The position numbers were made by a program, and so were the translations under genes. From the NCBI RefSeq assembly GCF_009877425.1, contig NZ_WXEY01000012.1:23470-87469 (forward strand): a DNA stretch of 64,000 nucleotides, in the 5' to 3' direction. Below, one piece after another: positions 46,101 through 53,218 of this stretch (position 1 is the stretch's first letter; every line of letters starts with the position of its first letter). The notes under the pieces were generated by a model, which saw only the letters and a list, made by a program, of their open reading frames with translations, ran no database searches and was not told the DNA's origin. The DNA is from Heliomicrobium undosum (GTDB lineage Bacteria; Bacillota; Desulfitobacteriia; Heliobacteriales; Heliobacteriaceae).

Positions 46101-46937
46101 GCCCGGGTAGACTACATCGTCGACAACCAGGTGCCGCCGCGGCTCTTGGTGGAGAGCGACTTCGGCAAGCTCTGCCAGATCCTGCTCAACCTGCTCGACA
46201 ACGCCGTCAAGTACTCCCAGGCCGGCGGCGAGGTGACCTTCCGCATCAGCCGGGACAGTGATCGGCTGCACCTGAACATCGCCGACCGGGGCATCGGGAT
46301 GAGCCCGGAGACGGTGGCCCATATCTTCGACCCCTTCTACCGGGCCAAAGGTGTCGCCAAGATCACCGGCTCCGGTTTGGGGATGGCCATCACCCAGCAG
46401 TTGGTCCATACGCTCAAAGGGGAGATCTACGTCGAGTCCCGGGAAGGCGTGGGCACCACAGTCAACGTCGCAATGCCGGTCCGTTACCTGGAAATGCCGG
46501 CGGAAGCCGACGCCCAGGGCCCCATCGACATGGAACGGCTGAAAGGGAGCATAACCGGACGCCGCGTGCTGATTGTCGACGAAGACCCCACATCGATCCT
46601 GCTCCTCAGCCGCGTCGTCACCGTCCTGGGCGGCAAGCCTGCGGTGGCCCGGGGGATGGAGGAGGCCATCGTAGCGGCGGAGGCCCAACCGCCCGACCTG
46701 ATCTTGACGGAAGCCGAGTTTCCCGACGGCCACGCCGCCGACATGATCAGCGCCATCGCCAAGACGATGGCGGCCAGCCCGCCGGTGATTCTGGTGACGA
46801 GCGACATCTTCCAGGTGAACCTGACTGGTCAGTGGCGGGCCTATGCCGATGAGTTGACGGCCAAACCGGTGGCGTTGAATGAGTTGTATGCCTGCCTGTG
46901 GCGGGTGTTGGAGAGGCCGGGCAATCGGATGGCGTGA
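43188..46937 (+). CDS. CheB-CheR-PAS-histidine kinase-pseudoreceiver hybrid
   Basis: 1249 residues. The CheB-type methylesterase domain (about 10-195) keeps its Ser20, His47 and Asp140 (GASAGG, QHLSP, GTGSDG). The CheR methyltransferase (about 210-480) has NVTQFLRD, SVGCSTGEEAYS and IFGVQDIVHSAPI, then a degenerate PAS, a long coiled coil of NEELETT-type heptads (about 645-705), and a PAS domain. A kinase core follows with H-box SHDLRGSLN (His867) and HATPase (ADRGIGM, GSGLGMAI), then a C-terminal receiver in which the phosphoacceptor position is Glu1175 (LILTEAEFPDG). There is no membrane segment. Similar fusions occur outside classical chemotaxis clusters; no che genes are nearby. AGGAGG lies 11 nt before the ATG. 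Confidence 0.92.
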   Translation: MEERNQDNEQALWVLAIGASAGGLRAIQEVLNRLSPDKNLAVFVVQHLSPRYPSHLTAILKRTSLMDVKEAVQDEVICGGTIYVATPNHHLVLHGNRIHLDAESEKVKFARPSIDVLFESAADAFGSRVIGVVLSGTGSDGSNGIISIKEHGGFTIAQDSSNSHYNAMPQNAINTGAIDFVLPLNEIPKIVSQILKEPETVRRELTLDEHMEIADMLRHRLNVDVINYRRSTFKRRVRKRMSQLHFTSVQEYIEHLKQYPEELDELHDDLLINVTQFLRDEAAYESLRANCLEPMIARAKDGDTLRVWSVGCSTGEEAYSVAFMVADMLEESQKKLELKIYATDLDEAAILEARRGLYNESKVRSLPEAYREKYMIACGDFYKVKKHIRSCVIFGVQDIVHSAPIAKVDLLICRNLLIYFEKELQKKVLTMFHYALNPGGFLFLGKSETTSVVPELFDFVDRRWKIYRARPVPTRRVPYVRPRNSWMQLSESDNRLNRRFVADSVLENLAAPVIALNEQMKIVLLNRRADELLTNDIAEADKADLEREPLLFQLLDATMQAEMQECFQSGLVPPSRDISAAWREMPRHYVLSFLLDADEDRKPVLILIFTPVIRRTAGPVLLTEREMDSMEKELSDALSLAEELQSTNEELETTNEELQAANEELETTNEELESANEELETTNEELEAANEELETINEELEVRTLELLAVSALKNSVLTSINVAVIAIDLEGRVLEWNPAATKLFDIPSYKAVNRNLFGLQVPPFFEELKTHLERLIEGENETVSRTVIPWRNKSFNVDYVPLHNEEQQIVGLLIVAYDITEQYELQRQLQAALNTERNLAEELAMAKSDAERANHMKTRFIAELSHDLRGSLNVILGVTQLGVETTSQSAQEGKTSQEGKSLQEREALQEEIATYFDMTRKAADNLNNLLTQVLELSSIELGKKAVENKVFSIPQLADQVSAVIAYKSRRARVDYIVDNQVPPRLLVESDFGKLCQILLNLLDNAVKYSQAGGEVTFRISRDSDRLHLNIADRGIGMSPETVAHIFDPFYRAKGVAKITGSGLGMAITQQLVHTLKGEIYVESREGVGTTVNVAMPVRYLEMPAEADAQGPIDMERLKGSITGRRVLIVDEDPTSILLLSRVVTVLGGKPAVARGMEEAIVAAEAQPPDLILTEAEFPDGHAADMISAIAKTMAASPPVILVTSDIFQVNLTGQWRAYADELTAKPVALNELYACLWRVLERPGNRMA
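45115..45290 (+). repeat. 21-bp tandem repeats encoding coiled-coil heptads
   Basis: About eight copies of a unit like ACCAACGAGGAACTGGAGAC encode N-E-E-L-E-x-x heptads. Third-position differences and alternation of T-T and A-A pairs separate the units. It links the CheR and PAS parts of the protein. Confidence 0.85.
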
Positions 46938-47057
46938 AGGTTAGGTGAGGGTGAGCGTAAGGGTGAAGGGATGGGCGCCCTGATTATTAATTACTTATCG
47001 CAAGATTAGTAGAATCACGATCAGTGATTGCTTAAATTGCTAAAAAACGACAACATG

Positions 47058-47099
47058 AAGGCCCCCTGATGATAGTGTTCAATATCAGCAGGGGGCCTT
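47058..47099. terminator. Strong terminator-like hairpin
   Basis: An 11-bp stem AAGGCCCCCTG/CAGGGGGCCTT extended by GATA/TATC, about 120 nt after the CheB-CheR hybrid. The T-run is poor. Confidence 0.6.
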
Positions 47100-47225
47100 C
47101 TCACTGATAACGTACGTCTTCTTAGAGAAACAGGATGGTTTGAATATTTACTTATAAAAGCATTGCTATTTAGTTAAATTTTTAAGTTTATAATATATGG
47201 TTAACAACTTTTGTAGGAGGTGGAG

Positions 47226-47660
47226 GTGAAATACTTGAAGACAATAATAAATGATGCTCAAAAGAACTGGTACGCTGTTAAAATATTGTTTGAATCAATA
47301 CACTCTGGCACTGCCAATCTAGATAAAATTGATGAAGCTGATTACGATAGCAGTAAAAAACTCTATGAAGAAAGTATTATTCTAGTAGAAGCTGCAACAA
47401 TCAAAAATGCATACGAGATTGCTGAAGAACAAGCTTATAGAACAGAGCACGAATACTTAAATACTTACGAACAGCTAGTGAAATGGAGGTTTGTAAAATT
47501 ACTTCATGTTTTTGAACTAAATGATAATCAATTGAACAGTGGAACAGAAGTCTATTCGAGATTTATACATGCAAGAAAAGAGGATGACATCAAAGATATT
47601 ATTAATCGTTATTATCCTGAAGCCCTAGATCCGAAAGAAGAACCTAAGCCGGACGGATGA
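47226..47660 (+). CDS. DUF4288-like hypothetical protein
   Basis: 144 residues if GTG 47226 is used, 5 nt after AGGAGG. TTG 47235, 5 nt after a perfect GGAGGTGA, and GTG 47220 are alternatives. The core NWYAVKILFESIHSGTANLDKIDE followed by LYEESIILVEAATIKNAYEIAEEQA fits the DUF4288 pattern as I remember it. The function of that family is unknown. The gene is far more AT-rich than its neighbours, with A/T third positions, suggesting recent transfer. An upstream TATAAT at about 47190 may be its -10. Confidence 0.7.
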   Translation: MKYLKTIINDAQKNWYAVKILFESIHSGTANLDKIDEADYDSSKKLYEESIILVEAATIKNAYEIAEEQAYRTEHEYLNTYEQLVKWRFVKLLHVFELNDNQLNSGTEVYSRFIHARKEDDIKDIINRYYPEALDPKEEPKPDG

Positions 47661-47760
47661 TAAGAGGGCGTGGAAAATACGCTGAACGTCGGTGAAGAGC
47701 ATCCAGAACGTCGATGGCATCCCAAGAGAGATTTTCAGCAATTTTGGGGAAACAGGAGTA

Positions 47761-47790
47761 AAAGCCCGCCAATTGTGGCGAGCTTTTTTT
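47761..47790 (+). terminator. Terminator
   Basis: An AAAGC..GCC/GGC..GCTTT stem with seven or more T, about 100 nt after the DUF4288-like gene, facing the acyl-CoA ligase gene that converges on it. Confidence 0.8.
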
Positions 47791-47855
47791 GTGGGGTGAA
47801 GGTGTGGGGAACTACAGCGGGACTACAGAGAATGTAACTGGGTTTCATATATCCC

Positions 47856-49316
47856 TTACAGCGTCTTCAGTTCCTTCTTCAACACCTTGCCCGTGGCGTT
47901 CCTCGGCAAGGCCTCCAGTTCGACGATCTCCCGTGGCAATTTATAGGTGGCCAGGTTAGTCCGTAGGTAAGCCATTAGTTCCTTCCGGTTCAACTCGACG
48001 CCTTCCCTGACTACGACGAAGGCGCGAACCGCCTCCCCGCGCGTTTTGTCGGGCGTGCCGATCACAGCGGCCTCTTTCACGGACGGGTGGGCATAGAGGA
48101 CCTCTTCGACTTCCCGCGGGTAGACGTTGAGGCCGCCAACGATGATCAGGTCCTTTTTCCGGTCGACGATGAAGATGTACCCCTCGTCATCCCTGTAGGC
48201 CAGATCGCCCGTGTAGAGCCAGCCATCGCGGATGGCCGTTGCAGTCTCCTGGGGCAGGCCGAAATAGCCGGACATGACGTTCGGCCCCTGGCAGATCAGT
48301 TCGCCCACCTCGCCGGGGGGCAGTTCCTGGCCTTCGGTGTCGACGATCTTGACGGAGACGGCGGCGATGGGAAGGCCGATGGAGCCCGGCTTCGTCCGTC
48401 CGACGGGGTTGAAGGTGACCACCGGCGACGCCTCGGAGAGGCCGTAACCCTCAACGATGGACTGGCCTGTTTTTTCTTTAAAACTGTTGAGCGTCTCGAC
48501 AGGCAGGGAGGCGCCGCCGGAGACGAAGAGGCGGACGCCGGCCAGGTCCTCGGGCCGGGCAACGGAGGTGTAGATCCCGTACATGGCCGGCACGCCGGTG
48601 ACGACGTTGACGTCGTGCGCTTGGATCAAAGCCAGTGCTTCCTTGGGCTGGAAGGCCTCCATGATCGTGATCGTCGCGCCGTTAAGCAGCGCTGTTGTGA
48701 CGCAGCAGGTCCAGGCAAAGCTGTGGAACATGGGCAGCACACAGAGGTAGTTATCCGATTCGGCGGCATGGATCGTCTCCGTATAGGAACGGGCGTTGCT
48801 GACCAGGTTGCGGTGGGAGAGGATGGCGCCCTTCGGTCGACCCGTCGTCCCGGAGGTGTAGAGGATGACGCAGGGATCCTCGGCGGTGAGGACCGCATCA
48901 GGTACGGGGAGGTCGCCGTAGGCGGGCGCCTCTTCCCGCAATGCCGATAGCAGGTGCTGGGCCGGCAGGTCGCTGTCGTTCAACTCGGCGCTGGCCAGTT
49001 CCAGGGCGCGGTCGGTGACGACGTGGCGGGAACCGGCGTCACTGAGGATGTAGCCGATTTCCCTCGGGCGGAACATGATGTTGAGGGGGATGACGACGGC
49101 GCCGAGGCTGGCGATGGCCATGTAGGCGAAGATGAAATCGGCCGAGTTGCGGCAAAAGAGGCCAACCCGTTCGCCGGGGCGCACGCCGCGGGCGTAGAGG
49201 CAGCGGCGGTAGCGGTCGACCGTCTCCTGGAGGGTGGCGTAACTGTAACGGCCGTTCTTTTCAATGAGGGCCGTTTTTTCCGGAGTGCCCTGCCGGATCA
49301 GTTCGTGGACGAGCAC
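47856..49316 (-). CDS. Long-chain acyl-CoA synthetase-like AMP-forming ligase
   Basis: 486 residues from GTG 49316, with AGAGGGA 8 nt upstream; GTG 49382 would add 22 residues but has no ribosome binding site. ANL superfamily motifs: YTSGTTGRPKGAILSH (P-loop, A3), VEGYGLSEASP (A5), GWLYTGDLAYRDDEGYIFIVDRKKDLI (A7-A8) and NATGKVLKKELK with the catalytic Lys (A10). It activates a carboxylic acid to its CoA thioester through an acyl-AMP. The exact chain length is unknown. No beta-oxidation genes adjoin it. Confidence 0.88.
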   Translation of the reverse strand: MLVHELIRQGTPEKTALIEKNGRYSYATLQETVDRYRRCLYARGVRPGERVGLFCRNSADFIFAYMAIASLGAVVIPLNIMFRPREIGYILSDAGSRHVVTDRALELASAELNDSDLPAQHLLSALREEAPAYGDLPVPDAVLTAEDPCVILYTSGTTGRPKGAILSHRNLVSNARSYTETIHAAESDNYLCVLPMFHSFAWTCCVTTALLNGATITIMEAFQPKEALALIQAHDVNVVTGVPAMYGIYTSVARPEDLAGVRLFVSGGASLPVETLNSFKEKTGQSIVEGYGLSEASPVVTFNPVGRTKPGSIGLPIAAVSVKIVDTEGQELPPGEVGELICQGPNVMSGYFGLPQETATAIRDGWLYTGDLAYRDDEGYIFIVDRKKDLIIVGGLNVYPREVEEVLYAHPSVKEAAVIGTPDKTRGEAVRAFVVVREGVELNRKELMAYLRTNLATYKLPREIVELEALPRNATGKVLKKELKTL

Positions 49317-49528
49317 AGGGAGATCCCTCTTTCCATATAAGATTGCCTGAAAGGGCCTTTGCCGGAACGCTTCGGCGGGCACGCAGCGTCTCGGTATCTC
49401 GTCATCTCGACGGCTCCGAGACTGTTGGCCCTAACCGAAAGCAAATGCGCCCCTTTGCGTTTTGTATCCATAACTCTATCACCGGGCCATCAGCGCCGCA
49501 ATGTCCGCAGACATATTTTTTGTCCAAG

Positions 49529-49544
49529 TGTGATCAATATCACA
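49529..49544 (+). promoter_or_regulatory. CRP/FNR-family operator upstream of hcp
   Basis: TGTGATCAATATCACA is a perfect TGTGA-N6-TCACA inverted repeat. A -10 like TATTAT at 49566-49571 places the site centre near -41.5, the classic class II activator position. This fits a nitrosative-stress or redox-responsive regulator of the CRP/FNR family (such as HcpR) controlling hcp; the regulator itself is not in the window. Confidence 0.75.
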
Positions 49545-49615
49545 GATTCATCGCAGAAGGCAAGTTATTATATAAGTAAGTTACTAAGTTATAAAAACGA
49601 AAGGGGAACTGGACC

Positions 49616-50899
49616 ATGTTCTGTTACCAGTGCTCGCAAACCGTCAAAGGCGGTTGCACGAAGATCGGCGTCTGCGGCAAGAATGAGGATATCGCCAGCC
49701 TCCAGGATACAATCATCTTCGGCCTCAAAGGCGTCGCCGCCTATGCGACCCACGCCCGCGAACTGGGCTACAGCGACCCTGAGGTGGACGCCATCACCCA
49801 GGAGGCCCTCTATTCGACGCTGACCAACTCCAACTTCAATCTCGGCGAGCATGTGGCCATGGCCCTGAAGGTGGGCACGGCCACCGTCAAGGTGATGGAC
49901 CTGCTCGACCGCGCCCATACAGACAAGTTCGGCATCCCTGTCCCCATCGCCGTCTCCTCTGACAAGGTGGAGGGCAAGTCCATCCTCGTCACCGGCCACA
50001 ACCTGCACGCTCTGCTCGAACTGCTCAAGCAGACCGAAGGCAAGGGCATCAACATCTACACCCACTCGGAGATGTTGCCGGCTCACGGCTACCCGGAACT
50101 GAAAAAGTACGCCCACCTGAAGGGCAATGTGGGCAAAGCCTGGCACGACCAGCGCAAGCTCTTTGAATCCTTCCCCGGCGCCATCCTGGGAACAACCAAC
50201 TGTGTCATGCCCATCCGCGGTTCCTACAGCGACCGCATGTGGACCTACGGCTGCGCCGGTCTGGAAGGCGTGCCCAAGATCGTCAATGACGACTTCTCGG
50301 CGCTGATCGAAAAGGCCCTCTCCCTGCCGGAAGCCAACTGGGAGTCGGACAAGACGATGACGACCGGTTTCCACCATGTGAACGTGCTGGCTCTGGCGCC
50401 CCAGATCATCGAAGCCGTCAAAGCCGGCAAGATCCGCCGCTTCTTCGTCATCGCCGGTTGCGACGCCCCGATCAAAGAGCAGGAGTACTATCGCGAACTC
50501 GCCCTGGCTGTGCCGAAGGACTGTGTCATCATCACCACCTCCTGCGGTAAGTTCCGCTTCAATGACATCGACTTCGGCGACATCGACGGCATCCCCCGCT
50601 ACATCGACCTGGGCCAGTGCAACAACTCCGGTTCGGCTGTCAAAATCGCCCTGGCCCTGGCCGACGCCTTCGGCTGCGGCGTCAACGACCTGCCCCTGTC
50701 GATTGTGCTCAGTTGGTTCGAGCAGAAGGCCTGCGCCATCCTCCTCGGCCTCTTCAGCCTCGGCGTGAAAAACATCTACCTGGGCGGCCGGGCGCCCGAA
50801 TTCCTGACGGGCAACGTAGTCGACGTGCTGGTGCAGAACTTCGGCCTCAACCTGATTGGCGACGTGGAAGCGGATCTGAAGAAGATGCTCGGCGAATAA
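49616..50899 (+). CDS. hcp: Hydroxylamine reductase / hybrid cluster protein
   Basis: 427 residues. The N-terminal cluster motif is CYQCSQTVKGGCTKIGVCG (Cys3, Cys6, Cys14, Cys20). Hybrid-cluster ligands lie in TGHNLHALLELL, GTTNCVMP, AGCDAPIKEQEYY, TTSCGKFRFNDID and LGQCNNSGSA. It is shorter than the 530-550 residue class I and II proteins, consistent with the short class lacking part of the helical domain. It reduces hydroxylamine in vitro and probably NO in cells under nitrosative stress. AAAGGGGA lies 8 nt before the ATG. Confidence 0.94.
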   Translation: MFCYQCSQTVKGGCTKIGVCGKNEDIASLQDTIIFGLKGVAAYATHARELGYSDPEVDAITQEALYSTLTNSNFNLGEHVAMALKVGTATVKVMDLLDRAHTDKFGIPVPIAVSSDKVEGKSILVTGHNLHALLELLKQTEGKGINIYTHSEMLPAHGYPELKKYAHLKGNVGKAWHDQRKLFESFPGAILGTTNCVMPIRGSYSDRMWTYGCAGLEGVPKIVNDDFSALIEKALSLPEANWESDKTMTTGFHHVNVLALAPQIIEAVKAGKIRRFFVIAGCDAPIKEQEYYRELALAVPKDCVIITTSCGKFRFNDIDFGDIDGIPRYIDLGQCNNSGSAVKIALALADAFGCGVNDLPLSIVLSWFEQKACAILLGLFSLGVKNIYLGGRAPEFLTGNVVDVLVQNFGLNLIGDVEADLKKMLGE

Positions 50900-50980
50900 A
50901 AAGGGATACCCGGCAAGGGTTACCAGTGAATAGGGAACCCCTGCGACAGAATCCCCACAAGGGAACTTCGGACACGGAAC

Positions 50981-51024
50981 AAAGAAGCGGTCCTCCACCA
51001 AAGGGGGCCGCTTTCCGTTTTTTG
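50981..51024 (+). terminator. Terminator of hcp
   Basis: An AAGCGG..CC/GG..CCGCTT stem followed by six T, about 85 nt after hcp. Confidence 0.8.
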
Positions 51025-51089
51025 GGGAAATTGGTGTACTTTCAGAGAATTCTTTGATATACTGTATACGATAACAACATACGCCCACG

Positions 51090-51205
51090 AGAACGCTTAA
51101 TTCCTGGCATGCCAGGGAGCGGGGGAACCAATTTTTGGGGTGAATCCGGCCGTTGCGCCGGTAGGGTGAGCAATCCACCCGAATCCGTCAGCTAACTTCG
51201 TCAGC
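51090..51205 (+). ncRNA. Cyclic di-AMP riboswitch (ydaO/yuaA class)
   Basis: The conserved blocks occur in order: CTTAATTCCTGGCA, AGCGGGGGAACCA, TTTTTGGGGTGAATC, GCCGGTAGGGTGAG and CCCGAATCCGTCAGCTAAC. These are the hallmark segments of the ydaO motif, which binds two c-di-AMP molecules and generally turns expression off. A Rho-independent terminator at 51272-51310 can be the expression platform. The next gene is the KamA-family enzyme. Confidence 0.9.
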
Positions 51206-51271
51206 GTGGATGGTACGTTGGGGCGCAACAGTCTGCACCATTTTGTTCAGGCTCTTATTTCATTGCGCGTT

Positions 51272-51310
51272 AAAGCCCCGGCTCTCCAGGCCGAGGGCTT
51301 TTTCTCTTTA
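51272..51310 (+). terminator. Riboswitch-controlled terminator
   Basis: An AAAGCCC.CGG/CCG.GGGCTTT stem followed by a T-rich run, between the c-di-AMP aptamer and the KamA-family gene, about 25 nt before its start. Confidence 0.82.
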
Positions 51311-51336
51311 AACTGGACAACAAAGAGGAGGATGGC

Positions 51337-53133
51337 ATGATGGATCGTACTGCCCTTTTGCGACCCCCTGAAGCTGCCCATGAGGGGGAACTCCTGCGGG
51401 CATTGGAGCGCTTCTGGGGGGAGAACCTGATTTTTTTTGAACTGCTCTGCCACAGCCGGACCCTCGATGAGGCCAGGGAACGGGCCTTCAATTACTTGGT
51501 TGACTTTGAACGAAAAATCCTCCATTCCCGGGCGCCTGTGGCGCCGGCGGAACGAGCGCTCAGCCGGAAGGCGATCCAGGTGTTAAAAAACACCTTTGCC
51601 CGCCGCAACGAGGAACTGACCCATGAAAGCGCCCTGAAAGTTCTTTTTCAGTTGGCCCATGGGGAAACGGTAGCCGCCTCCGAGGCTTTTGTGGAGGAGA
51701 TGCGCCATCTTTTCCTGGCAATGAAAGAGAAATCAGGGCTTTATGAAACGCAGGCGGTTGTGACGCCGGGGCGGGATGGGCGGCTGAGCCGGTTGGGCCG
51801 GCAGGTGCTCGAGCAGGTCGAACGGTACGCCCACGGCTTGCGGAACGATGTCATCGAGCGCCGGGAGGCCGACCGCCGGCGGTTTCTCGACCATTTCGGG
51901 GCGACGATGGAGGAATGGAATGACTGGCGCTGGCAGTGCCGCCATGTGATCCGCGACGCCGGCGCTTTGCAGGCACTGGTCGATCTCACCGACGAGGAGC
52001 GGGCAGCCATCGAGCTTGCCCGGTCAGAAGGGATCGCCTTCGGGGTCACCCCTTACTATGTGATGTTGATGGATCGGGAACCCCACCGGCGTTTTGACCA
52101 TGCCGTGCGCGCCCAGGTGTTGCCACCGATGGACTATGTGGAAGGCATCTTGGCGGGAAAAGGGGACCCCTCCAAGAGTTTCGACTTCATGGGCGAAGGG
52201 GACACGTCGCCGGAACGGCTGATCACCCGTCGCTACCCCATGATCGCCATCTTAAAGCCCTACAACACCTGCGCCCAGATCTGCGTCTACTGCCAGCGCA
52301 ATTGGGAGATCGACGATGTCCTCTCGCCGAAGGCGGCGGCCTCCGAGGACAAGATGAGCAAAGCCCTGGCCTGGTTCCGCCAGCACCCGGAAGTGGAAGA
52401 GGTGCTGATCACCGGCGGCGATCCCGGCATCATGTCCGACGGAGCGCTCAAAAAAGTGCTCGATGCCGTCTGCGCCTTCGATCATATCCGGCGCATCCGC
52501 ATCGGCACCCGGACACCGGTCGTTCTGCCCATGCGCATCACCGAGGCCTTCGCCGATCTGCTGGCATCGTACCGGATTCCGGGACGGCGGGAAGTGGTCG
52601 TCATGACCCACTTCGAACACCCTTACGAGGTGACGCCCGAGGCGGCTGAAGCCGTGCAGCGCTTGCGCCGGCGCGGCCTGCCCGTCTACAACCAGGGCGT
52701 CTTTACGCTGGAAAACGCCCGGCGCTTCGAGATGGCGGCGCTGCGCAGGTTGTTGCGCTTGATTGGCGTTGACCCCTACTATACCTTCAACGCCAAAGGC
52801 AAGGAGGAAACGCGCGCCTACCGGGTTCCCATCGCCCGCCTGCTCCAGGAGCAGGCCGAGGAGGCGCGACTCATGCCCGGTCTGAACCGGTCCGATGAAG
52901 CCGTCTTCAACATCCCCCGCCTCGGAAAAAACTACCTGCGCGCCGGCCAGGATCATGAGGTGATCATGGTCGACAGCCGGGGGCGGCGGATCTACGAGTT
53001 TTACCCTTGGGATATGCCGTCCGACCCACAGCCATTCCTGTTCACCGATGTTGCCATCCAGGATTTCTTGCATGCCTTGGCGCAGCGGGGGGAGGCGCCT
53101 GAGGCGTACCGGAGCATCTGGTATTACTATTAG
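51337..53133 (+). CDS. KamA-family radical SAM protein (amino acid 2,3-aminomutase-like)
   Basis: 598 residues from ATG 51337 (ATG 51340 also possible), 5-8 nt after GGAGG. The radical SAM motif CAQICVYC is at about residue 312, followed by EEVLITGGDPG; the core resembles lysine/glutamate 2,3-aminomutases. An N-terminal helical extension of about 230 residues precedes it. The PGGGGK motif that binds PLP in lysine 2,3-aminomutase is not seen; Lys residues in TFNAKGKEET are the closest candidates, so the reaction is uncertain. Control by a c-di-AMP riboswitch suggests a role in osmotic adjustment, for example making a beta-amino acid osmolyte; this is inference. No acetyltransferase gene follows. 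Confidence 0.85.
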   Translation: MMDRTALLRPPEAAHEGELLRALERFWGENLIFFELLCHSRTLDEARERAFNYLVDFERKILHSRAPVAPAERALSRKAIQVLKNTFARRNEELTHESALKVLFQLAHGETVAASEAFVEEMRHLFLAMKEKSGLYETQAVVTPGRDGRLSRLGRQVLEQVERYAHGLRNDVIERREADRRRFLDHFGATMEEWNDWRWQCRHVIRDAGALQALVDLTDEERAAIELARSEGIAFGVTPYYVMLMDREPHRRFDHAVRAQVLPPMDYVEGILAGKGDPSKSFDFMGEGDTSPERLITRRYPMIAILKPYNTCAQICVYCQRNWEIDDVLSPKAAASEDKMSKALAWFRQHPEVEEVLITGGDPGIMSDGALKKVLDAVCAFDHIRRIRIGTRTPVVLPMRITEAFADLLASYRIPGRREVVVMTHFEHPYEVTPEAAEAVQRLRRRGLPVYNQGVFTLENARRFEMAALRRLLRLIGVDPYYTFNAKGKEETRAYRVPIARLLQEQAEEARLMPGLNRSDEAVFNIPRLGKNYLRAGQDHEVIMVDSRGRRIYEFYPWDMPSDPQPFLFTDVAIQDFLHALAQRGEAPEAYRSIWYYY

Positions 53134-53188
53134 GCGGATCGAATGACTCAGCCAAAAACGCTTCGACCAAAGAAGTGAGTCGAAGAAT

Positions 53189-53215
53189 AGAGCCCCGGCG
53201 ATTTGCCGAGGCTCT
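53189..53215. terminator. Bidirectional terminator
   Basis: A GAGCC.CGG/CCG.GGCTC stem between the converging KamA-family and HD-GYP genes, with TTCTTTATTTT on the plus side. Confidence 0.75.
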
Positions 53216-53218
53216 TCT

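Noticed and set aside
43953..46733. A 926-codon minus-strand frame opposite the CheB-CheR hybrid
   Set aside because: It is a GC-rich antisense shadow of a well-supported gene, with no ribosome binding site and no domain. The same applies to minus-strand frames opposite hcp (49589-51178), thiC (54811-56418) and the importer (15095-16786).
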